A stretch of 9,573 nucleotides of DNA from an uncultured Thermomicrobiales bacterium. Lineage in GTDB: Bacteria > Chloroflexota > Chloroflexia > Thermomicrobiales > UBA6265. The stretch lies in the NCBI GenBank assembly GCA_902806355.1, contig CADCWI010000113.1:1-9573 (forward strand), given 5' to 3'. Positions 4,979-9,573 of this stretch are shown piece by piece. How positions within the stretch are numbered: the first letter of the stretch is position 1; each line of letters starts with the position of its first letter. The notes beneath the pieces are model-generated. The model worked only from the letters and a program-made list of their open reading frames with translations. It ran no database searches and was not told where the DNA came from. The position numbers were made by a program, and so were the translations under genes.

Positions 4979-6712
4979 TCAGGATGCGGGCCGGAAGTCC
5001 TCGAGGATCATCTGGAGGCGTTCCCGGCCATTCCACCGGTTGAGATCGAGACGGCCGACGACATCTATCTGCCGCAACCGCACGAGCTCGTGCGATCGCC
5101 AGGCCGCGCCCCAGCCGACGACCTCGATTTGCCGGTTGTCCTTCTGGATCAACACCTTGAGATGGGTGTTCTCGCGCCCCATCGCCGAGTAGCGCAGCAC
5201 CTGGACATCGCGCAATCGAAAGCGCGGCACGTCGTTGGCCCTGCCGAACGGCTCGAGACGATCGAGGTCATGAACCGTTCGCGGTTCCAGGTCGGCGGGC
5301 TCGAGATCGGCGTCGATCGTCAAGGTCGCTGGTGCCGGGATGGTGAGGCCGCTGGCGCAGACCGCACGCTCCATGTGGAGCTGGAGCGCTGTCCGGTTGG
5401 ATTCGTCGAGGGCGGCACCGGCGGCAAGGCTGTGCCCGCCAAACCTGCTGAGCAACGGCGATGCACCTGCCAGCGCGTCGACCAGGCTGAACCCCGCGAC
5501 CGATCGACCGGACCCGTGCAGGATCCCGTCATCGTTGCGAAACACGAAGACGGGACGCCGGAACTTCTCGACGAGCCGGGAAGCGACCGGACCGAGCAAC
5601 CCCGATTCCCAATGCTCGTCAGCGATCAGGTACACCGATCGAGTCTGCCAGTCGGGGAGCCGCGTGATCGCCAGGGTGGCATTGGCCATAAGCTCGTCAG
5701 TCTTGATCCGGCGCGTGTGGTTCAGCTTGTTGAGCTCGATCGCGATCCGCTCCGCGTCGCGCCGGTCCCGTGTCATCAGCAGGTCGAAGGCGAGTTGGGG
5801 GCTCGCCAGACGTCCGGCGGCGTTGAGACGCGGTGCGAGCCGGAAGGCGATGTCGGTGGCACGCAGGGTTGCGCGATCGATCTCGGCGCTTCGCAGCAGG
5901 GCATCCAACCCTGGACGCTTGGTGCGCTGGAGGGCCGCGACGCCATCCCGCACAAGGGCCCGGTTCTCGCCGGTCAGCGGGGCAACATCGGCGACCGTCC
6001 CGAGTGCGACGAGATCGAGGAATCCGGACTCTCCGCCTTCCTGGTACTCGGCGACATCGTAGCCGGCCTGGGCCAGCGCCGAGATCGCGAGGTAGACGAT
6101 TCCCGCCGTGGTTAGCTCGTGATAACGCCCGGATGCGTCAAGCTGCGGGGAGACGGTGATCGCGCCCTCAGGTCCGCCATCGGCCATGTGGTGATGGTCG
6201 AAGATGACCACATCCATGTCGCGGCTTCGGGCGCACGCGACATGCTCGTGATCGGAACTTCCGCAGTCGACTGCGATCAGGAGGCTCACGCCGGCATTCG
6301 CCAGTTTGTCGATCTCGGCGCGGGACATGCCATACCCGTCCGCCCGCTCGGGGAGGGAGGCGCAGATCAGGTCATCCCGGCTCGCCGACCGCAGCGCCTG
6401 GACCAACATCGCGGTCGAGGTAATGCCATCGACATCGTAATCACCGAAAACGCCGACTTGCTCGCCACGCTCGATCGCCGCCCCGATCCGCGTGACCGCT
6501 TGCTCGATGTTGGGAAGGCCAAGGTGATCCGGTGCGTGACGTCGACGGGAATCGAGAAAGGTCATCGCGGACGCAGCGTCCCGAATCCCGCGTCGATAGA
6601 GGATCGTCGCGATCAGCGGATGGGAATCGAGAGCCCCGAGGTCGACATCCGGCGGGATCGCCCCGGGTTCGATCCAGTCCGGAGGCGTATGCGTGAGTTG
6701 ATCCAGGCGCAC
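4979..6712 (-). CDS. recJ: Single-stranded-DNA-specific exonuclease RecJ
   Basis: RecJ degrades single-stranded DNA 5' to 3' in the cytoplasm during recombination, mismatch and base-excision repair. At 577 residues it is the normal family length. Metal-binding DHH motifs appear in order: GDYDVDG (90-96), VDCG (148-151), DHH within FDHHHM (171-176) and ALGTVADVAPL (236-246), then LAPRLNAAGR (292-301). The DHHA1 domain has HWESGLLGPVASRL (367-380), GSGRS (400-404) and FGGHSLAAG (424-432). A C-terminal OB-like domain spans about 495-577. All catalytic Asp and His residues I would expect are present. Small departures are SP at 188-189 where NP is usual, and GRANDVPRF (490-498) in place of the usual GxGNPxPxF. 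The start is GTG (6712-6710), with GAGGA at 6725-6721 and 8 bases of spacing. It is monocistronic by position: a 496-base gap lies upstream and 435 bases downstream. Confidence 0.95.
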   Translation of the reverse strand: MRLDQLTHTPPDWIEPGAIPPDVDLGALDSHPLIATILYRRGIRDAASAMTFLDSRRRHAPDHLGLPNIEQAVTRIGAAIERGEQVGVFGDYDVDGITSTAMLVQALRSASRDDLICASLPERADGYGMSRAEIDKLANAGVSLLIAVDCGSSDHEHVACARSRDMDVVIFDHHHMADGGPEGAITVSPQLDASGRYHELTTAGIVYLAISALAQAGYDVAEYQEGGESGFLDLVALGTVADVAPLTGENRALVRDGVAALQRTKRPGLDALLRSAEIDRATLRATDIAFRLAPRLNAAGRLASPQLAFDLLMTRDRRDAERIAIELNKLNHTRRIKTDELMANATLAITRLPDWQTRSVYLIADEHWESGLLGPVASRLVEKFRRPVFVFRNDDGILHGSGRSVAGFSLVDALAGASPLLSRFGGHSLAAGAALDESNRTALQLHMERAVCASGLTIPAPATLTIDADLEPADLEPRTVHDLDRLEPFGRANDVPRFRLRDVQVLRYSAMGRENTHLKVLIQKDNRQIEVVGWGAAWRSHELVRLRQIDVVGRLDLNRWNGRERLQMILEDFRPAS

Positions 6713-6720
6713 GATGGCGG

Positions 6721-6725
6721 TCCTC
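6721..6725 (-). promoter_or_regulatory. Ribosome binding site of recJ
   Basis: GAGGA on the minus strand lies 8 bases before the GTG at 6712-6710. This supports GTG as the start; no in-frame ATG lies in the first 40 codons of the conserved reading frame. Confidence 0.55.
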
Positions 6726-6771
6726 GCGTGGGGGTTAGGTCGAGCGGATACCGGGCTATGGTCGAGACTGC

Positions 6772-6780
6772 ATCATACCA
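6772..6780 (-). promoter_or_regulatory. Candidate extended -10 promoter of recJ
   Basis: The minus strand reads TGGTATGAT: TATGAT (6777-6772) matches five of six bases of the -10 consensus and is preceded by TG at the extended -10 position. No convincing -35 hexamer lies 16-18 bases upstream, which is tolerated by extended -10 promoters. Transcription would start near 6765, giving a leader of about 50 bases before the recJ GTG. Confidence 0.4.
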
Positions 6781-6848
6781 CCCTTCCGCGAACGTACGCG
6801 TCAGAAGGGGGCAATTCGCCATAGCGATTCTCGTATCTGGCATTCCTG

Positions 6849-6886
6849 CCACTGTTATCCCGAGCGCAGCGATGCGATGACAGTGG
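6849..6886 (+). repeat. Short intergenic repeat, copy 2, with hairpin ends
   Basis: CCACTGTTATC (6849-6859) and GATGACAGTGG (6876-6886) are reverse complements except for one G-T position, around a 16-base centre containing CCGAGCGCAGCG. The left part matches 13 of 14 bases of copy 1 (read on the opposite strand at 4829-4816). The element lies about 70 bases upstream of the candidate recJ promoter and outside any gene I can support. Confidence 0.5.
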
Positions 6887-7079
6887 TGGTGGAAGAATCG
6901 GAACGGCAGTGCCGAGTGGAAGTTGAAGTCCCAGGGGCCCTCACCCGCCGACGAGGACGGATGAGGCTCCCGGGGAATACGTCGTCAAGCACACCGGTGA
7001 TGCAGTGGCTGGTCCGAAGCTTCGACTTTATACCAGGGCCGTCGCCGGGCTTGGTTGTGCGAGCGACCGGTCTCATGGG

Positions 7080-7096
7080 CGATGCCGAAGGCATCG
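7080..7096. repeat. 7-bp perfect hairpin, triloop GAA
   Basis: CGATGCC (7080-7086) and GGCATCG (7090-7096) pair perfectly around GAA. It sits in the gene-free interval downstream of the mannosidase, with no T-run on either side. Purpose unknown. Confidence 0.3.
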
Positions 7097-7162
7097 AGCA
7101 GATGCGGCCCATTGTGCAGGCCCCGATGTGGCCGACACAAGACCGGCCACTACGGTTGCGTA

Positions 7163-7190
7163 ACCTTCACGCAGTATGCCGTGTGAAGGT
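7163..7190 (-). terminator. Stem-loop downstream of the mannosidase gene
   Basis: ACCTTCAC (7163-7170) pairs perfectly with GTGAAGGT (7183-7190) around a 12-base loop. It begins 18 bases past the mannosidase stop on the minus strand, the expected place for a terminator, but no T-run follows on that strand (the next bases are TACGCAACCG). It is therefore a weak or factor-assisted terminator candidate. Confidence 0.4.
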
Positions 7191-7208
7191 GGGGTAACGC
7201 ATCTTGAA

Positions 7209-9573
7209 TCACAACTCGAGAAGGAGTGAGATGACTTCAAACGGACGGACGTTCAACGTCACGGACGGTCCATCAACGGTCACCTCGGCATCGGTGTCCT
7301 CTTCAAGGAGATTGACTCGCGTTGCCGACTGTACCGTGCGGTCGAACGTCAGCACGCTCTCGCCGCGAATGCCATGCGGCTCGTAGACCCGAAGCACGAC
7401 TCCCGTGCGGTCATGCGCCCTCTTGAGCGCACCGAATCCGAGCTCGACCCCGGACCCGTGGACAAAGCCGTCCCGGTTCCGAGCCTCCCCACCGACCGCA
7501 ATCGGAACGAGCAGCGCGTTGAGCGCCTGCGCCTCTCGCACGACCCCGCCCTCGACCCAGTCCCCGCGGTGGGGAAAGAGGCTGTAGGTGAAGTGGTGCC
7601 CGCCCTCGTCGGCGAACGGGTCGGGATGGAGCGGGCCCCGGACGAGACTCACCCCGATCGTCGCGCCTTCGATGCTGTAGCCGTACTTGCCGTCGTTGAG
7701 GAGCGCTACACCGTAATCGGGCTCGGAGAGGTCGACGAAGCGATGGGCGGAGACTTCGAACCGGGATCGCTCCCAGCTCGTGTTGCGGTGGGTCGGACGG
7801 CGCTGGACGCCGAAGATCGTCTCGCAGGTTGCCTCGTGCGCGTGCACACTCGTCGGGAACACGGCACGGATTAGCATCAGCCGCTCGTGCCAGTCGATCT
7901 CCGTCTCGACATCGAGCCGTGTCGATTCGCTCAGCAAGCGGTATGTCTGGACAAAGCGTGAGCTGCGCCAGGTGCGGCTGACGCGCACCGACGCCCGGAG
8001 CGGTCCTTCTTCGATCACCTCGATGCCGTCGACAGCGGTGATTTCGAAGCCGGCGTTCTCATATGTCTCGTCGATATCCCAGGCATCCCATGCCCGCGGG
8101 CGGTCGACGTACGCCCAGAGCTGGTTGCCACGATCGGAGAGCGCCGCGCGGTTTTCCGCCTTGTCCCAGACGTCATGGATCGTGCCGTCCGCACCGATCG
8201 TGACGCGAAGCACGGCGTTTTCGAGGATCGTGCCGTCCGCCGCTGAGCTCGCCCGCACCCCGGTCCCCTCTGGAACCTCGCCCGTGTCGGTCGCACTGAC
8301 CAGCCCGAACCCGCCAATGGTAACGCCCGGTGCATGGATGAGCGTGCCATCCGCGACCGGCTGGCTGACACCCCCGAAGGCCTCCGTGGCCGCACCAGGG
8401 GGCAGAATTGCCGTCAGCGGGCGGGGATGGAGAGACGGATTGGCGACCGCGGTCCCGCCCTCGCCTCCGCCGGAGAGCGTCGTGATGGCCGTGTCGCGAA
8501 TGGAGATCGCGGTGGCGACGACCGCTCGCAGTTCGCGGTGCGTGTCCTGGTACACCTCGTTGATGGACGACCCGGGCAGGATGTCGTGGAACTGGTTGAG
8601 CAGCAACGACTGCCAGTTGCGATCGAGCACCGCATGGGGATAGCTGGCGCCTTCGAGCGATGCCAGGGCGGAGAATGCTTCGGCTTCCGCCAGCCGGTGT
8701 TCCGATTCGCGGTTGAGCTTCTTGACCAGGCCCTGCGTCGTCAGGGTTCCACGATGGAGCTCCAGATAGAGTTCGCCAGTGAAGGTCGGGACGCCTTCGG
8801 TGGGCAGGTTCGCGAAGAAGTCCTCGACCTTACCCATCTGAAGTTGTGGCAGGACCGGATAGTCCTTGATTCGCGCGTAGTTCTCCAGCATGTCCTGGCT
8901 CGGGCCACCTCCCCCATCGCCCCAGCCGAAGGAGAGCAGCGTCTGGTCGTGGAGGCGCTTGCCACGGAAGTTCTTCCAGGTGCCGTACGTGTCCAGCGGG
9001 GTGATATTACCGTTGTAGCCGGCGCCCGGGTTGTCGAAGGTGTGGGAGAGCACCTTGCTGCCATCCAGGCCCTCCCACCAGAAGAGGTCGTAGGGGAAGG
9101 CATTGTGCTCGCTCCACGTCACCTTGATCGTGAAGAACTTCGAGATCCCGGCGCCGAGAAACAGCTGGGGAATGCCGCCCGAGAAGCCGAAGACATCGGG
9201 CAGCCAGGCGGTGGTGTTGCGGATCCCGAACTGCCGCTCGAAGAAGCGCTGGCCGTAGAAGAGCTGGCGGACGTATGCCTCGGCGCCGGTGACCTGGCTG
9301 TCCGGCTCGACCCAGCTTCCGCCGACCGGTTCCCAACGGCCTTCCCGGACTCGTTGGGTGACCCGTTCCAGGAGATCGGGGTCATCCTCCTCGAGCCAGG
9401 CGTAGGCCTGTGCCGACGATTGGTTGAAGGTAAAGTCCTCGAACCGGTCCATCAGGTGAAGCACGCTGGAGAAGGTCCGGCGCACCTTGCGGCGTGTTTC
9501 GGCAACGGGCCAGAGCCAGGCGAGATCGATATGGGCGTGGCCGGTGAGCAGGATGCTGCCGATCGGCCCATAG
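7209..9573 (-). CDS. Alpha-mannosidase, glycoside hydrolase family 38 (N-terminus outside window)
   Basis: This enzyme would release mannose from alpha-mannosides by a retaining, zinc-dependent mechanism. The frame is open to the right edge, so 787 C-terminal residues are visible. Counting from the edge: HAHIDLAWLWP (12-22) carries zinc ligands H14 and D16, WLPDVFGFSGG (123-133) carries the nucleophile D126, ELHRGTLTTQG begins at 271, and NQFHDILPGSS (326-336) supplies the zinc ligand H329. These are the GH38 active-site landmarks and all are intact. A beta-rich C-terminal region follows from about 450. Because the first landmark is at the very edge, any N-terminal domain of the longer GH38 subgroup (about 200 residues or more) would lie outside. 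An internal GTG at 9485 is not the start, since conserved sequence continues before it. TGA at 7211-7209 ends the gene. Cytoplasmic location is likely but unseen. Upstream neighbours are out of view. Confidence 0.95.
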   Translation of the reverse strand, partial: YGPIGSILLTGHAHIDLAWLWPVAETRRKVRRTFSSVLHLMDRFEDFTFNQSSAQAYAWLEEDDPDLLERVTQRVREGRWEPVGGSWVEPDSQVTGAEAYVRQLFYGQRFFERQFGIRNTTAWLPDVFGFSGGIPQLFLGAGISKFFTIKVTWSEHNAFPYDLFWWEGLDGSKVLSHTFDNPGAGYNGNITPLDTYGTWKNFRGKRLHDQTLLSFGWGDGGGGPSQDMLENYARIKDYPVLPQLQMGKVEDFFANLPTEGVPTFTGELYLELHRGTLTTQGLVKKLNRESEHRLAEAEAFSALASLEGASYPHAVLDRNWQSLLLNQFHDILPGSSINEVYQDTHRELRAVVATAISIRDTAITTLSGGGEGGTAVANPSLHPRPLTAILPPGAATEAFGGVSQPVADGTLIHAPGVTIGGFGLVSATDTGEVPEGTGVRASSAADGTILENAVLRVTIGADGTIHDVWDKAENRAALSDRGNQLWAYVDRPRAWDAWDIDETYENAGFEITAVDGIEVIEEGPLRASVRVSRTWRSSRFVQTYRLLSESTRLDVETEIDWHERLMLIRAVFPTSVHAHEATCETIFGVQRRPTHRNTSWERSRFEVSAHRFVDLSEPDYGVALLNDGKYGYSIEGATIGVSLVRGPLHPDPFADEGGHHFTYSLFPHRGDWVEGGVVREAQALNALLVPIAVGGEARNRDGFVHGSGVELGFGALKRAHDRTGVVLRVYEPHGIRGESVLTFDRTVQSATRVNLLEEDTDAEVTVDGPSVTLNVRPFEVISLLLEL

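Larger units (their letters stand above)
6713..7208. other. Gene-free stretch between the mannosidase and recJ
   Basis: This 496-base interval separates two genes on the same strand. It contains the recJ promoter candidate (6772-6780), the hairpin repeat (6849-6886), a perfect 10-bp palindrome CGAAGCTTCG (7015-7024), a 7-bp hairpin CGATGCC-GAA-GGCATCG (7080-7096) and a stem at 7163-7190 close to the mannosidase stop. Frames open on both strands (106 codons plus, 85 codons minus) resemble nothing I know, lack ribosome binding sites and have weaker third-position GC bias than the neighbours. I do not call a gene, but a decayed one cannot be excluded. Confidence 0.5.

Noticed and set aside
4673..6115. 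480-codon plus-strand open frame opposite recJ
   Set aside because: The minus strand encodes a complete RecJ with all motifs in order. The plus-strand product is a low-similarity Arg/Gly/Pro-rich shadow without a ribosome binding site.
6661..6680. GGTTCGATCC, like the T-loop of a tRNA
   Set aside because: It lies within the RecJ coding sequence (minus-strand codons for the N-terminal region), and no acceptor, D- or anticodon stem can be drawn around it.
6613..6852. 79-codon minus-strand frame overlapping the recJ start
   Set aside because: It overlaps recJ out of frame by about 100 bases, and the recJ start has its own ribosome binding site; the product is basic and unrecognised.
6119..6880. 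253-codon plus-strand open frame overlapping the recJ start and its upstream gap
   Set aside because: Most of it is antisense to conserved RecJ motifs, and the remainder runs through the hairpin repeat; no family recognised.
6877..7197. 106-codon plus-strand open frame in the gap between recJ and the mannosidase
   Set aside because: No ribosome binding site, it starts inside the repeat hairpin, codon bias is weaker than neighbours, and no motif is recognised. It is kept only as part of the gene-free stretch.
1..9573. CRISPR array, transposase, phage or defence genes
   Set aside because: No regularly spaced direct repeats and no open frame with motifs of these families were found on either strand.

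Overview
The window reads as a GC-rich bacterial chromosome segment. The solute-binding protein has a Tat signal (SRREIIKRG) followed by a Thr/Pro/Ala/Gly linker and no lipobox. Together with a sugar ABC transporter, a family GH38 alpha-mannosidase and short 'GGGATgACAGTG' intergenic repeats, this style fits Chloroflexota, perhaps Thermomicrobia. That assignment is inference from style; no marker gene settles it.

Layout, left to right. Bases 1-131 are the 3' end of an unrecognised plus-strand gene, closed by a perfect 40-nt palindrome. A 350-base leader follows, with a candidate promoter (302-330) and a hairpin plus T4 (386-411) that could act as an attenuator. Then comes a three-gene plus-strand carbohydrate ABC import operon: a Tat-exported solute-binding protein (483-1946), a MalF-type permease (2033-3007) and a MalG-type permease (3010-3945). 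An 11-bp hairpin separates the binding protein from the permeases. No ATPase gene follows, so the transporter must borrow one. A strong 14-bp hairpin at 3974-4005 ends the operon and can also serve the convergent minus-strand gene.

The rest of the window is on the minus strand. A small four-helix membrane protein resembling DUF3995 lies at 4037-4543. After a 435-base gap comes a complete single-strand DNA exonuclease RecJ (4979-6712) with all its DHH/DHHA1 motifs. A 496-base gap follows, then a GH38 alpha-mannosidase (7209-9573) whose N-terminus lies beyond the right edge. Two diverged copies of a short repeat flank recJ in opposite orientation.

How the genes may work together: the binding protein resembles the trehalose/maltose (ThuE-like) type. 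The importer and the mannosidase could both serve glycoside scavenging, but they are 3.3 kb apart, on opposite strands and separated by unrelated genes, so a shared pathway is only a possibility. recJ and the DUF3995-like gene look like unrelated neighbours. I found no tRNA, rRNA, CRISPR array, transposase or phage gene, and no clearly new multi-gene system. The most unusual material is the set of RNA or DNA hairpins and repeats between genes.
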